From contig NZ_WTUW01000009.1 in NCBI RefSeq assembly GCF_009882915.1, positions 744,001 through 808,000 on the forward strand: a stretch of 64,000 nt of DNA, given 5' to 3'. The translations under genes were made by a program, and so were the position numbers. This stretch comes from Sneathiella litorea (GTDB taxonomy: Bacteria; Pseudomonadota; Alphaproteobacteria; Sneathiellales; Sneathiellaceae). Positions 9,286 through 18,072 of this stretch are shown in pieces; the stretch's first letter is position 1, and each line of letters starts with the position of its first letter. The notes under the pieces were generated by a model. It worked only from the letters and a program-made list of their open reading frames with translations, had not been told where the DNA came from and searched no databases.

Positions 9286-11199
9286 ATGATGCACCAGAAC
9301 TCAGATTCTACCGGTAATAACAGCGAATCACCATTCCGCCGCGGGGCCATGGTGATCGAACGGTTTTTAAAAAACCTTCCCAATTCCCCTGGTGTCTATC
9401 GCATGATTGATGCGGACGGACAGATCCTCTATGTGGGTAAGGCAAAAAACCTTAAGAAACGCGTAAGTTCGTATGTAAAAACGACAGGCCAGTCGACGCG
9501 AATTATGCGGATGGTCTCATTAACCCGGTCAATGGAATTTGTCTCAACCCATACTGAGGTTGAGGCACTGCTCCTTGAAGCCAATCTGATCAAGAACCTG
9601 AAGCCGCGCTATAATATCATCCTGCGCGATGATAAATCCTTCCCCTACATCCTGATTACCGGCGATCACGAATGGCCGCAAATCACCAAGCATCGCGGTG
9701 CGAGATCGCGCAAAGGTGAGTATTATGGTCCTTTTGCCTCGGCTGGTGCCGTAAATGAAACTCTGGCAACCTTTCAGCGCCTCTTTCCCCTACGCTCCTG
9801 TTCGGACTCTGAATTTCAGAACCGCACCCGCCCCTGCCTTCAGTATCAGATTAAACGCTGCTCTGGGCCCTGTGTTGGACTTATCAACCGGGAGGACTAT
9901 CTCGACGTCGTGGATGAAGCACGCAGCTTTCTCTCCGGCAAGAGCCATATGCTTCAGGAAAAGCTGGCGGCCAGAATGCAGGTGGCAAGCGACGCGCTCG
10001 ATTTCGAGCAGGCAGCCGTCCTGCGCGACCGGCTTAAAGCCATGGCTCATATCCAGTCAAAGCAAACGATTAACCTGCCCGGTGTCGAGGAAGTCGATGT
10101 CATTGCCGCGTATCAGGAAGGCGGTCAGACATGCGTTCAGGTCTTTTTTCTTCGGTCCGGCCAGAACTTCGGTAATCGCGCCCATTACCCAACCCACAAC
10201 AAGGATGATAACCCATCTGATATCCTTAGCGCCTTCATCGGTCAGTTCTATGACGGGCGCAGTGCCCCACGGCGTATCTGGACGAGCCATGAACTTCAAG
10301 ACGCTGACCTAATCGGTGAAGCCTTATCAATTGCGTCCGAAAGGGTTGTGAAGATCGACACACCCAAACGCGGTGCAAAACGGGAAATGGTGGAGCACGC
10401 ACTTTTAAACGCGAAGGGAGCCTTGGCGAGGCGTCTGGCGGAAAATGCCAGCCAACGCAGACATCTTGAAGGTGTTGCTACGGCGTTCGGGCTTGCGGAA
10501 CCACCATCGCGGATTGAGGTTTATGATAACAGTCATATTTCGGGCACCCATTCGGTAGGCGCCATGGTGGTTGCCGGACCAGAGGGATTTGAGAAAAAGG
10601 CCTACCGCAAGTTCAATATAAAGAACACCGCACTCGCGCCTGGGGATGATTACGGCATGATGCGTGAGGTATTAACTCGGCGGTTTTCCCGCTTGCAGAA
10701 GGAAGATCCTGACAAAGCGGGACCCGCCCTGTCAGGTTCGCGCGAACAATGGCCCGACCTAATCCTTATCGATGGCGGTCAGGGACAACTGAGCGCCGTG
10801 CAGGAAGTATTTGACAATCTTGGTGTCACGGACGTTGCTCTGGTCGGCATTGCAAAGGGCCCTGACCGAAACGCTGGACGGGAGCGGTTCTTTATGACCG
10901 GAAAAGCTCCCTTCTCCCTGCCAGAAAAGGATTCCACGCTCTATTTCCTGCAACGACTTCGTGACGAGGTGCATCATTTCGCAATATCGACGCATCGGGC
11001 AAAACGGTCACGCGCAATCGGGCGCTCTCCTCTGGACGAAATTCCGGGCATTGGCGCCAAACGCAAGAAGGCTCTTCTCAACCGGTTTGGCTCTGCCAAG
11101 GGCGTTGAGCAGGCAGCGTTGAGCGATCTGCAAGCGGTAGAAGGGATCTCTCGCGCCATCGCAGATACCATCTATCAGTTTTTCCATGAAGAAAGCTGA
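9286..11199 (+). CDS. uvrC: UvrABC excision nuclease subunit C
   Basis: Dual-incision nuclease of nucleotide excision repair, 637 residues. The N-terminal GIY-YIG domain, which cuts 3' to the lesion, shows GVYRM and ILYVGKAKNLKKRV around 36-60. A UVR segment (ASDALDFEQAAVLRDRLKAM) binds UvrB. The RNase H-like domain, which cuts 5', shows EVYDNSHISGTHSVGAMVV and LILIDGGQGQLSA. Tandem helix-hairpin-helix motifs close the protein (EIPGIGAKRKKALLNRFGS). There is no clear ribosome site at the double ATG; Met22 (MVIERFLKNLP) after GGGG is an alternative start. It precedes pgsA, as in many proteobacteria. Confidence 0.97.
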   Translation: MMHQNSDSTGNNSESPFRRGAMVIERFLKNLPNSPGVYRMIDADGQILYVGKAKNLKKRVSSYVKTTGQSTRIMRMVSLTRSMEFVSTHTEVEALLLEANLIKNLKPRYNIILRDDKSFPYILITGDHEWPQITKHRGARSRKGEYYGPFASAGAVNETLATFQRLFPLRSCSDSEFQNRTRPCLQYQIKRCSGPCVGLINREDYLDVVDEARSFLSGKSHMLQEKLAARMQVASDALDFEQAAVLRDRLKAMAHIQSKQTINLPGVEEVDVIAAYQEGGQTCVQVFFLRSGQNFGNRAHYPTHNKDDNPSDILSAFIGQFYDGRSAPRRIWTSHELQDADLIGEALSIASERVVKIDTPKRGAKREMVEHALLNAKGALARRLAENASQRRHLEGVATAFGLAEPPSRIEVYDNSHISGTHSVGAMVVAGPEGFEKKAYRKFNIKNTALAPGDDYGMMREVLTRRFSRLQKEDPDKAGPALSGSREQWPDLILIDGGQGQLSAVQEVFDNLGVTDVALVGIAKGPDRNAGRERFFMTGKAPFSLPEKDSTLYFLQRLRDEVHHFAISTHRAKRSRAIGRSPLDEIPGIGAKRKKALLNRFGSAKGVEQAALSDLQAVEGISRAIADTIYQFFHEES

Positions 11200-11272
11200 T
11201 TTCTACTCTTTAATTCCCCATGGCGGGTCCCTATACTAATTTTTTCATCAGCCGTTGGCGTCAAGAATACTC

Positions 11273-11836
11273 ATGCTCTCAAGCCTACCAAATTTACTGA
11301 CACTATCACGTATCGTTGTCATCCCCCTGCTGCTGGCTTCGCTTTTTCTGCCAGGAGATTTGGGAAGCTGGGTACCGCTTGGCCTTTTTATTGCGGCCGG
11401 GATAACGGATTTCCTGGATGGGTATTTCGCGCGGCGCTATCGACAAACATCCAATTTGGGTCGGTTTATGGATCCCGTCGCGGATAAACTGCTTGTTGCG
11501 TCCGTATTGTTCGTTCTCGTCGGGATCGGGCGCATTGGCGAATGGGATCTTATCCCCGCTACGATCATACTGTGTCGGGAGATTCTGGTATCGGGATTGC
11601 GCGAATATCTAGCGGAACTGCGTGTCGGCATGCCGGTCAGCAAACTTGCGAAATGGAAAACAACTGCCCAGATTTTTGCGATCTGCTTTCTGTTGGGCGG
11701 CCCTGCAGTCGAAGGGCAGTTCGACGCCATTCTTATCGGTCAGGTTTTACTCTGGGTGGCCGGATCCCTGACTGTCTGGACCGGATATGACTATTTGCGT
11801 CTTGGCCTGAAACATATGATGGCTGAAGGCTCGTGA
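11273..11836 (+). CDS. pgsA: CDP-diacylglycerol-glycerol-3-phosphate 3-phosphatidyltransferase
   Basis: Membrane enzyme that makes phosphatidylglycerol phosphate, the committed step to phosphatidylglycerol and cardiolipin. The product is 187 residues with several hydrophobic segments. The CDP-alcohol phosphotransferase motif is complete: Asp46, Asp49-Gly50, Ala53-Arg54, Gly63, Asp67 and Asp71. I chose the ATG that gives MLSSLPNLLTLSRIVV, the usual family N terminus, over an in-frame TTG six codons upstream. It lies between uvrC and mobB. Confidence 0.95.
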   Translation: MLSSLPNLLTLSRIVVIPLLLASLFLPGDLGSWVPLGLFIAAGITDFLDGYFARRYRQTSNLGRFMDPVADKLLVASVLFVLVGIGRIGEWDLIPATIILCREILVSGLREYLAELRVGMPVSKLAKWKTTAQIFAICFLLGGPAVEGQFDAILIGQVLLWVAGSLTVWTGYDYLRLGLKHMMAEGS

Positions 11837-11861
11837 TAGGACAGATGCGGGTAGGATAGGT

Positions 11862-12383
11862 ATGAATATCATTGGCATTTCGGGCTGGAGTGGAAATGGC
11901 AAGACAACTCTTCTTACCCGGTTGATCCCCGCCCTGAAAGCACGTGGTTTCAAGGTGTCGACAATCAAGCATGCGCATCATAAGTTCGATATTGATGTGC
12001 CGGGTAAGGATTCTTATCGCCATCGTGAGGCTGGCGCAGAAGAAGTCCTTATCTCCTCATCAAACCGCTGGGCACTCATGCATGAAAACCATGACAATGG
12101 GGAGGCACATCTTGAGGATCTCATTGCCAGGATGGCACCTGTTGATATCCTTTTGGTAGAAGGTTTCAAGTCAGAAAGTTTTCCAAAAATTGAGGTCTGG
12201 CGTCAGGAAAGCGGTACTGAGCCAAGAGTCGCCTCGGATGATAGCATTGTCGCTCTGGCGACCCCCGATCTAACTTACGTAGCCCCCGTCCCAATTCTCA
12301 ATTTGAATAATGAAAATGCTATTGCTGATTTTATTGTTCAATATTTTAAGTTGGAGGTCACTACGAATGAAACGGCTGGCTAA
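11862..12383 (+). CDS. mobB: Molybdopterin-guanine dinucleotide biosynthesis adaptor protein B
   Basis: GTP-binding P-loop protein that assists MobA in attaching GMP to molybdopterin; it is accessory rather than essential in E. coli. It has 173 residues with Walker A GWSGNGKTTLL at 8-18, then STIKHAHHKFDIDVPGKDS and LLVEGFKSESFPKIEVWR, all MobB signatures. A GGATAGGT ribosome site precedes the ATG. The end overlaps moeA by 17 bases, so translation is probably coupled. Confidence 0.93.
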   Translation: MNIIGISGWSGNGKTTLLTRLIPALKARGFKVSTIKHAHHKFDIDVPGKDSYRHREAGAEEVLISSSNRWALMHENHDNGEAHLEDLIARMAPVDILLVEGFKSESFPKIEVWRQESGTEPRVASDDSIVALATPDLTYVAPVPILNLNNENAIADFIVQYFKLEVTTNETAG

Positions 12384-13623
12384 TGACTGTTTTTCGAACG
12401 CGTCGGAGATGATCAGCGTTGCTGAGGCATTGACGAAGATCGCCGCTGCCGCGAAACCACTTGCGGGCACCGAGCGAACGACAGTTTTTGAAGCGGAAGG
12501 CCGGATACTCGCGGAAGATATTTATGCAACAATGAGCATCCCTCCGACCGATAATTCCGCTGTCGATGGGTATGCTTTTTGCTTTGCAGACTATGAGAAA
12601 AAACCTGATAAACCGCGCAATATTACAGGCCAAAGCAAAGCCGGCCACCCCTGGAAAGGCCCCCTAGCAACCGACGCAGTCATCAAGATCCTAACTGGAG
12701 CCGTAATGCCCGAAGGGCTCGATACAATTGCCATGACAGAGGATGTATCGATACAAGGCAATCAAGTCATCCTTCCGACCGGATTAAAGGCTGGAGACAA
12801 CTGTCGCAAGAAGGGAGAGGATATTCAAGCGGGTCAGATCTTATTGACGAAAGGAACACAGCTACGCCCACAAGAGCTTGGGTATCTCGCGTCTGTCGGA
12901 CTGGAATCAATTAATGTCTTCAAGCGGCTGAAGGTCGCTCTTTTCTCAACGGGAGATGAACTTGTCAATCCCGGCGAACCCCGTTCTTCCAACGGCATTT
13001 ATGACAGTAACAGATTAATCCTGATCGGCCTTCTTGCCAATCTTGGCTGTTCCGTCACGGACCTTGGTATTCTAAAAGACCGCCTACCGGTCGTCCGTGC
13101 GGCGTTACACGAGGCCGCGAGCAACCATGATCTTGTGTTGACTTCAGGCGGTGTCTCGATGGGCGATGAGGATCATGTCAAGACAGCGCTTAATGATATA
13201 GGTCACCTGCATTTCTGGCGCATTGCCATCAAGCCGGGGCGACCGCTGGCTCTTGGCCAGATAGGGAATACCGCCTTTATTGGCTTGCCCGGGAATCCAA
13301 TTGCCGCGCTTGTTTGTACATTGATGTTCGCCCGCCCGTTGATTAAAATATTAAGTGGCGCGAATACAACGCCTCCCCTTTCCTTTCAGGCGACATCAGA
13401 TTTCAGCCTGAAAAAGAAACCCGGCCGGACGGAATGGTTAAGGGCGCGCTATCACGTTTCAGATACTGGCATCGGGATAGTCGAAAAATATCCGACAGAA
13501 GGGTCAGGTATTCTTTCTTCTGCTGTCTGGGCAAATGGCTTGATCGAAATTGGGGACGATGTCACCTATATAAACAAAGGGGATCTGATCACTTTTTTCC
13601 CCTTTTCGGAGTTGATGAGATGA
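12367..13623 (+). CDS. moeA: Molybdopterin molybdenumtransferase
   Basis: Inserts molybdate into adenylylated molybdopterin, the last common step of molybdenum cofactor synthesis. The start with GGAGG nine bases ahead gives 418 residues; an upstream in-frame ATG inside mobB has no ribosome site. Motifs seen are PPTDNSAVDGYAF, the MoCF-binding FSTGDELVNPG, TSGGVSMGDEDHV, and AIKPGRPLALGQ followed by GLPGNP. It overlaps mobB upstream and moaD downstream. Confidence 0.95.
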   Translation: MKRLANDCFSNASEMISVAEALTKIAAAAKPLAGTERTTVFEAEGRILAEDIYATMSIPPTDNSAVDGYAFCFADYEKKPDKPRNITGQSKAGHPWKGPLATDAVIKILTGAVMPEGLDTIAMTEDVSIQGNQVILPTGLKAGDNCRKKGEDIQAGQILLTKGTQLRPQELGYLASVGLESINVFKRLKVALFSTGDELVNPGEPRSSNGIYDSNRLILIGLLANLGCSVTDLGILKDRLPVVRAALHEAASNHDLVLTSGGVSMGDEDHVKTALNDIGHLHFWRIAIKPGRPLALGQIGNTAFIGLPGNPIAALVCTLMFARPLIKILSGANTTPPLSFQATSDFSLKKKPGRTEWLRARYHVSDTGIGIVEKYPTEGSGILSSAVWANGLIEIGDDVTYINKGDLITFFPFSELMR

Positions 13624-13871
13624 AAATTCTGTATTTTGCCTGGCTGAAAGCCAAACTACAGATGACGGAAGAAGTTGTGAGCTGTTCGGATGAACGCCGC
13701 GATACTGATAGCTTGGTGCGCTGGATGAAGAAACGCGGTCCTGCATTCGAAGAAGTATTCAGTGACCTGGAGGTTGTCAGAATTGCGGTTAATCAGGAAT
13801 ATATTACAGGTAATACCACGCTCTCAGAGGGCGATGAAATTGCGTTTTTTCCCCCTGTAACAGGTGGATGA
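13620..13871 (+). CDS. moaD: Molybdopterin synthase sulfur carrier subunit
   Basis: Ubiquitin-like sulfur carrier of 83 residues; its C-terminal Gly-Gly is thiocarboxylated and donates sulfur to precursor Z through MoaE. The sequence opens MKILYFAWLKAKL and ends EGDEIAFFPPVTGG, both diagnostic. The ATG overlaps the moeA stop (ATGAGATGA context), and the stop lies just before the moaE start, so the three are very likely co-translated. A longer frame starting inside moeA is not credible. Confidence 0.93.
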   Translation: MKILYFAWLKAKLQMTEEVVSCSDERRDTDSLVRWMKKRGPAFEEVFSDLEVVRIAVNQEYITGNTTLSEGDEIAFFPPVTGG

Positions 13872-13872
13872 A

Positions 13873-14331
13873 ATGATCCGTGTCCAGCGCGAAAAATTCG
13901 ATATCGGCGCGGAGATTGAGGCCCTTACAACCGGCCGTACGGATATCGGCGCCGTTGTCAGCTTTACCGGCCTTGTGCGGGATTTCAACGACGGAAATAA
14001 AGTGACGGGCCTGAGCCTGGAGCATTATCCCGGCATGACAGAGCGGGAACTTGCGAAGATTGAAGATGAAGCGAGAGGGCGCTGGGATATACAGGAATGC
14101 CTGATCATTCATCGGCACGGAAAGATGGCGCTCGGTGAACCTATCGTATTGGTGGTTACGGCATCACCCCATCGGCGAGACGCATTCGAAGCCGCTCATT
14201 TCTTGATGGACTGGTTAAAAACCAAGGCCCCTTTCTGGAAGCAGGAAATGAACGCAAGCGGTGAAGTAAACTGGGTAAATGAGCGAGAAAGCGATCTGGA
14301 GGCAGCAAAACGCTGGTCTTCAGATACTTAG
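13873..14331 (+). CDS. moaE: Molybdopterin synthase catalytic subunit
   Basis: Large subunit of molybdopterin synthase: with MoaD it adds two sulfurs to cyclic pyranopterin monophosphate. The product is 152 residues from this ATG (155 from the in-frame GTG at 13864, which is also possible). Family motifs include GAVVSFTGLVRDFNDG, LEHYPGMTE, IIHRHGKMALGE and KTKAPFWKQE with the catalytic lysine. AGGTGG in the end of moaD serves as ribosome site. It is the last gene of the molybdenum operon; moaA, moaB and moaC are not in the window. Confidence 0.93.
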   Translation: MIRVQREKFDIGAEIEALTTGRTDIGAVVSFTGLVRDFNDGNKVTGLSLEHYPGMTERELAKIEDEARGRWDIQECLIIHRHGKMALGEPIVLVVTASPHRRDAFEAAHFLMDWLKTKAPFWKQEMNASGEVNWVNERESDLEAAKRWSSDT

Positions 14332-14343
14332 CCTGTTGATTAA

Positions 14344-14360
14344 AGGCGTGCGCCTGTTTT
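14344..14360 (+). terminator. Short hairpin between convergent moaE and the Sel1 gene
   Basis: AGGCG-TG-CGCCT followed by GTTTT in the 33-base gap between convergent genes. On the minus strand the same hairpin is followed by TTTAAT, so it may act both ways. The stem is only five pairs. Confidence 0.45.
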
Positions 14361-14364
14361 CTGA

Positions 14365-15735
14365 TTAAAGCTCTTTCTGACGATCAATCAGCCATTGCCT
14401 CGCCAGCCGATTAGCCTCCGCTATTTGCACAGAAGACATTTTTGACATCAGAACCTTGTTTAATTTTGGTGCTGCGTTATCACCCTTTGCCCCAGAAATA
14501 AGAGACCATTTCAACGCCTCAATCCGAACCAACGATTGCTCAATCTCCGTTTGCGCCGCCGCATTATCAAGATCAGCAATTTTCGCCTGCTCGAATATTT
14601 CCTCAACCGCATCTGCATTTAATCCATCAAGGGATTTAAGCGAGGCCAAAGCCTCAGACTTTGAATTTGTCAAAGCCGGTTCCGCAAGATTAGTCTCGGC
14701 TGAACTTTTGGCAGACTCAGTTGATGGTGCAAGCGCCGCCGTCTGTATTTCAGATGAGGGTTTTGGCTCGGGCATCGCTTCAGATTTTAATAACGCCGGT
14801 TGCTTGCCGTCTGCTGGGGACCCGGCATTTTGTACCTCTGCCAAGGACTTTTGGGTCGGCGTTACAGCTACTGGCTCTGTTTGTCCCGGTATCGCCATCG
14901 CATTTGATGAAGTATTTTCAGGTGTAGAGTCAACCTGAGCCGGCGTGACGGGCTCCTGCAGCGACGATGCCGCTGCAGCACTGCCTCCTGAGACCGATGC
15001 TGCGCCCTGTTGTTTGGCCATCAAGTCTGCAAGACGCGCCCTTGCTGCGTCAAGGCTGGTTTGACTTTGCTGTGCGTCCTTTTGGGCAATGGCCAGCCGC
15101 TGTTCTTCGATTTTTTTATTACGTATCTCCGCTTGGCGTTTCGCCTCTTCGGCTGCCTGCTGTGCGGCAAGGATTGCTGCTTGACGGCTTTCCTCAAGCG
15201 CCTTTGCCTTGGCCTCCGCGTCCGCTTTTCGCTGTGCGATCATTTCTCGCTGAGCTGCAGCGCGTTGTTCAGCAAGTGAATCTTCTGTCTCTAATGGAGA
15301 TTGTTTCTGAGCGACTGTTGCTGCCTTTGTCTCCTGAAATGCGGCTTCGTCCTGCCCGGTATAATCCCGAAACCAAACCCCCAGAGCCATGAGAGATCTT
15401 GTCTGCGCTTCCCGCAAATCTTCTGTCGACATAGAAGCACGAAGCCTCTCAATCACTTCATTCGCATCTTGATAATCCTGAGCCGCGGCCAGCTTGAACC
15501 AGGAGTATGCCTCAACAATATCAGTCTCGACGCCATCAGCCCCTTTTTCAAAAATCTGCCCAAGCGCAAACTGCGCCTTTGCATCACCCCGTTTCGCAAT
15601 AGGCTGCCATTCCTCGATAGCCGCGGAGGCGTCGTTATTGTTCAAGGCTTCCTGCCCCGTTTCATAACTTGCCTGAACAAATTGCGTGCTGAAAAAAACC
15701 AGCGCTATTGCCAGTGAAAAACGCTTCGTTTTCAT
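14365..15735 (-). CDS. Exported Sel1-repeat/coiled-coil protein of unknown function
   Basis: Protein of 456 residues with a signal peptide (RFSLAIALVFFSTQFVQAS). Next come one or two Sel1-like repeats around 25-90 (AKAQFALGQIFEKGADGVET, EAYSWFKLAAAQDYQDA). A long charged Ala/Gln/Glu-rich coiled coil spans about 150-240 (AQREMIAQRKADAEAKAKAL). A low-complexity Ser/Pro/Thr linker follows, then a helical C-terminal part (VRIEALKWSLISGAKGDNAA). Sel1 repeats are protein-protein scaffolds, so an envelope scaffold is plausible. I do not recognise the full architecture. It is transcribed alone, convergent with moaE. Confidence 0.7.
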   Translation of the reverse strand: MKTKRFSLAIALVFFSTQFVQASYETGQEALNNNDASAAIEEWQPIAKRGDAKAQFALGQIFEKGADGVETDIVEAYSWFKLAAAQDYQDANEVIERLRASMSTEDLREAQTRSLMALGVWFRDYTGQDEAAFQETKAATVAQKQSPLETEDSLAEQRAAAQREMIAQRKADAEAKAKALEESRQAAILAAQQAAEEAKRQAEIRNKKIEEQRLAIAQKDAQQSQTSLDAARARLADLMAKQQGAASVSGGSAAAASSLQEPVTPAQVDSTPENTSSNAMAIPGQTEPVAVTPTQKSLAEVQNAGSPADGKQPALLKSEAMPEPKPSSEIQTAALAPSTESAKSSAETNLAEPALTNSKSEALASLKSLDGLNADAVEEIFEQAKIADLDNAAAQTEIEQSLVRIEALKWSLISGAKGDNAAPKLNKVLMSKMSSVQIAEANRLARQWLIDRQKEL

Positions 15736-15812
15736 AATGATCTTGTGTCCCGGTAAAACTGCGGCTTAATCAATTCCTCTAAATATTATCGCTATTTTAG
15801 ACGAAATTGTGC

Positions 15813-15852
15813 AAAAATCAAAATACCCGTCGCAACATGGTTAAGACGGGTA
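15813..15852 (-). terminator. Intrinsic terminator of ilvE
   Basis: On the minus strand an 8-bp stem (TACCCGTC/GACGGGTA, 15824-15852) with a 13-base loop is followed by TTTTGATTTTTG. It is 25 bases past the ilvE stop. Confidence 0.7.
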
Positions 15853-15877
15853 GTCAGTTCAACCTATTTCGCCAAAC

Positions 15878-16762
15878 CTAGGCGGCAATTTTTCTGCGGA
15901 CGCAAGCATCATAGTCCTTGATCAACTGTGCACAGATATCACCAGGTACAAACTGATAGGTATCAATGCTGCTGACCGGGGTTACTTCGGCAGCAGTACC
16001 CGTCAGGAAACACTCCTCAAATTCAGCCATTTCCTCAGGCATGATTGCACGTTCCACGACTTCAATCCCGCGCGCCTTTGCAAGATCAATCACAGTGCGC
16101 CGGGTGATGCCGTCCAGGAAACAATCCGGTGTTGGGGTATGCAATACACCGTCCCGTATAAAGAAGATGTTTGCGCCTGTCGCTTCGGCAATACGACCAC
16201 GATAATCAAGCATCAGTGCGTCATCGAAACCTTCGGCCTCCGCCTGATGTTTACTGAGCGTACAAATCATGTATAGCCCCGCCGCTTTTGACTGGGTCGG
16301 GATTGTCTCCGGCGACGGCCGCTTCCAGCTAGAAAGCTTCAACCGAATGCCTTTCATGCGTGCTTCAGGCGAAAAGTAACTCGGCCAGACCCACGCGGCA
16401 ATCGCCAAGTTTATCCGGTTGCTCTGGGCGGACACTCCCATCATTTCGGAGCCCCGCCACGCTACCGGGCGCACATATCCATCAACAATTTTGTTTGCGC
16501 TTACAGTCTGGCGCGAAGCCTCATTGATTTCCTCTGCGGTCTGCTCCAGCGTGAAGCCGAGAATACGAGCGGATTCAATCAGCCGGTCCGTATGTTCCCT
16601 AAGTTTGAAAATCTCGCCATCATAGACCCGTTCCCCTTCAAACACACTGCTGGCATAATGCAATCCATGTGTAAGGACATGGATGTTTGCATCGCGCCAT
16701 GGTACGAGTTTACCATTCAACCAAATGAAGCCGTCACGATCAGAAAAAGAGGAGGTATCCAT
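15878..16762 (-). CDS. ilvE: Branched-chain amino acid aminotransferase
   Basis: Fold-type IV PLP aminotransferase that carries out the last step of leucine, isoleucine and valine synthesis and the first of their breakdown. It has 294 residues. It opens DGFIWLNGKLVPWRDANIHV and continues LTHGLHYASSVFEGERVY. The PLP lysine is Lys159 in QSKAAGLYM, followed by DDALMLDYRGRIAEATGANI and GITRRTVIDLA. It is divergent from the MarR/response regulator operon, sharing a 105-base intergenic region with an inverted repeat. A terminator follows. Confidence 0.94.
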   Translation of the reverse strand: MDTSSFSDRDGFIWLNGKLVPWRDANIHVLTHGLHYASSVFEGERVYDGEIFKLREHTDRLIESARILGFTLEQTAEEINEASRQTVSANKIVDGYVRPVAWRGSEMMGVSAQSNRINLAIAAWVWPSYFSPEARMKGIRLKLSSWKRPSPETIPTQSKAAGLYMICTLSKHQAEAEGFDDALMLDYRGRIAEATGANIFFIRDGVLHTPTPDCFLDGITRRTVIDLAKARGIEVVERAIMPEEMAEFEECFLTGTAAEVTPVSSIDTYQFVPGDICAQLIKDYDACVRRKIAA

Positions 16763-16809
16763 TTTGAAGCACCTTGAGTTATTATAGTATCGTTTAATCC
16801 CGTAAAATG

Positions 16810-16830
16810 TTCGATATATGTCGGATCGAA
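16810..16830. promoter_or_regulatory. Inverted repeat between ilvE and the MarR gene
   Basis: TTCGAT-N9-ATCGAA is a perfect 6-bp dyad centred 48 bases before the MarR ATG and 58 before ilvE. MarR dimers bind such dyads and usually autoregulate, so this is the best operator candidate here. Inferred from position and symmetry only. Confidence 0.45.
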
Positions 16831-16867
16831 TGATAATTTTGTAACATTATAAGAAATATATGTCAAC

Positions 16868-17362
16868 ATGACTGACTTAAAATCAGTAAATAATCCACTT
16901 TTTCTGCGTGAAGAAGAACTGCGCCAGGCAATTGAGCTCCTGTTTTTTGCCTATCGTGACTTTACGGCGGGTCCTGATCAGATCCTAAAGGACTATAAGT
17001 TTGGACGGGCACATCACCGGGTGATTCATTTTGTTGGGCGGAATGAGGGCATGACTGTGTCAGAGTTGCTTGATATTTTGCGGATCACCAAGCAAAGCCT
17101 GAACCGGGTTCTCAGCAACCTTATCCAGCGTGGTTTCATCGAACAGCGCCAAGGCGAGGAAGACCGGCGACAACGCTGCCTCTACTTGACGGAAGAAGGA
17201 CGATCGCTGGAACAAAAGGTGAGCCGCGTCCAGCGGGAACTTGTTGCCAGCGCGTTTCGTGAGGCCGGCGGTGAAGCCGTTGCAGGTTATCGAAAAGTGC
17301 TGACGGGTCTGATTGATGAAGCAAATCGCGATACTGTGCTCAACCGGGTTTTGAAGCCATGA
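16868..17362 (+). CDS. petP: MarR-family regulator, PetP-like
   Basis: Winged-helix regulator of 164 residues. Recognition region: FVGRNEGMTVSELLDILRIT followed by KQSLNRVLSNLIQRGFIEQR. The wing is GEEDRRQRCLYLTEEG. In Rhodobacter capsulatus a MarR protein (PetP) precedes the response regulator PetR and both are needed for cytochrome bc1 expression. The same order here, 26 bases from a PetR-like gene, suggests orthology. The petABC operon is about 19 kb away rather than adjacent, so the functional link is inferred. Confidence 0.7.
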   Translation: MTDLKSVNNPLFLREEELRQAIELLFFAYRDFTAGPDQILKDYKFGRAHHRVIHFVGRNEGMTVSELLDILRITKQSLNRVLSNLIQRGFIEQRQGEEDRRQRCLYLTEEGRSLEQKVSRVQRELVASAFREAGGEAVAGYRKVLTGLIDEANRDTVLNRVLKP

Positions 17363-17388
17363 CGTATACTTGCGGCGGATAGCGCACG

Positions 17389-18072
17389 ATGATGGATAAC
17401 GCGCCTCATATTCTGGTGGTGGATGACGATACTCGACTACTATCACTCTTGAAAAAATATCTGATGGATAATGGTTATCGCATCTCGACAGCGACAAGCG
17501 CCGAAACAGCGGAAACCAAAATGGTTGGGTTCTTTTTTGACCTGATCGTACTCGATCGTATGATGCCCGGCGGCGATGGTATCGACCTCGTCCGCCGGAT
17601 GCGCACGGGCTCTGGTGTAAGCCGTGAAATTCCGATTTTGATGCTTACGGCAATGGGGGATGCCGAAGATCGCATTCTCGGTCTGGAAGTCGGTGTTGAT
17701 GACTATCTCAGCAAACCCTTTGAGCCGCGGGAGCTTTTACTGCGTATTGATGCAATCCTGCGGCGATCAAAAACCGAAAAACTTAAAGAACTGCAGTTTG
17801 GAGCCTTCACTTTCAACCTGGAACGCGGTGAACTCCTCAAGGATGGGAAAATAATTAATCTCACATCTGGTGAATCGCTCCTGTTAAAGTCTTTGGCAGC
17901 CATGCCTGGCGTTCCAATAAGCCGTGAAGACCTATCCCTGTCCAGCGGCAGCCAAGGCCGCGCCGTTGATGTGCAGATCACGCGGCTTCGGCGCAAAATT
18001 GAAGAGGACCCGAAATCGCCACGACACCTCCAGACAGTCCGTGGCGAAGGGTATGTGTTATGGGCGGATTAG
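17389..18072 (+). CDS. petR: OmpR-family response regulator, PetR-like
   Basis: Two-component regulator of 227 residues. The receiver domain has the acidic pocket Asp12-14, phospho-acceptor Asp56 (LIVLDRMMPGGDG) and Lys in DDYLSKPFEPREL. The C-terminal winged helix (GRAVDVQITRLRRKIEEDPK, then TVRGEGYVLW) is OmpR-type. A MarR gene precedes it and the downstream kinase gene overlaps it by 13 bases, so the kinase is its likely partner. The name follows the petP-petR order of Rhodobacter; orthology is inferred. Confidence 0.72.
   Translation: MMDNAPHILVVDDDTRLLSLLKKYLMDNGYRISTATSAETAETKMVGFFFDLIVLDRMMPGGDGIDLVRRMRTGSGVSREIPILMLTAMGDAEDRILGLEVGVDDYLSKPFEPRELLLRIDAILRRSKTEKLKELQFGAFTFNLERGELLKDGKIINLTSGESLLLKSLAAMPGVPISREDLSLSSGSQGRAVDVQITRLRRKIEEDPKSPRHLQTVRGEGYVLWAD

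Noticed and set aside
11255-11272. TTG start for pgsA six codons upstream
   Set aside because: The ATG at 11273 gives the usual family N terminus; the extra residues are not conserved.
12310-12366. Longer moeA starting inside mobB
   Set aside because: No ribosome site, and the added residues are antisense-like hydrophobic noise; GGAGG supports the start at 12367.
14456-14938. 160-residue plus-strand frame antisense to the Sel1 gene
   Set aside because: It mirrors the biased codon composition of the real gene on the other strand and has no ribosome site or family motif.
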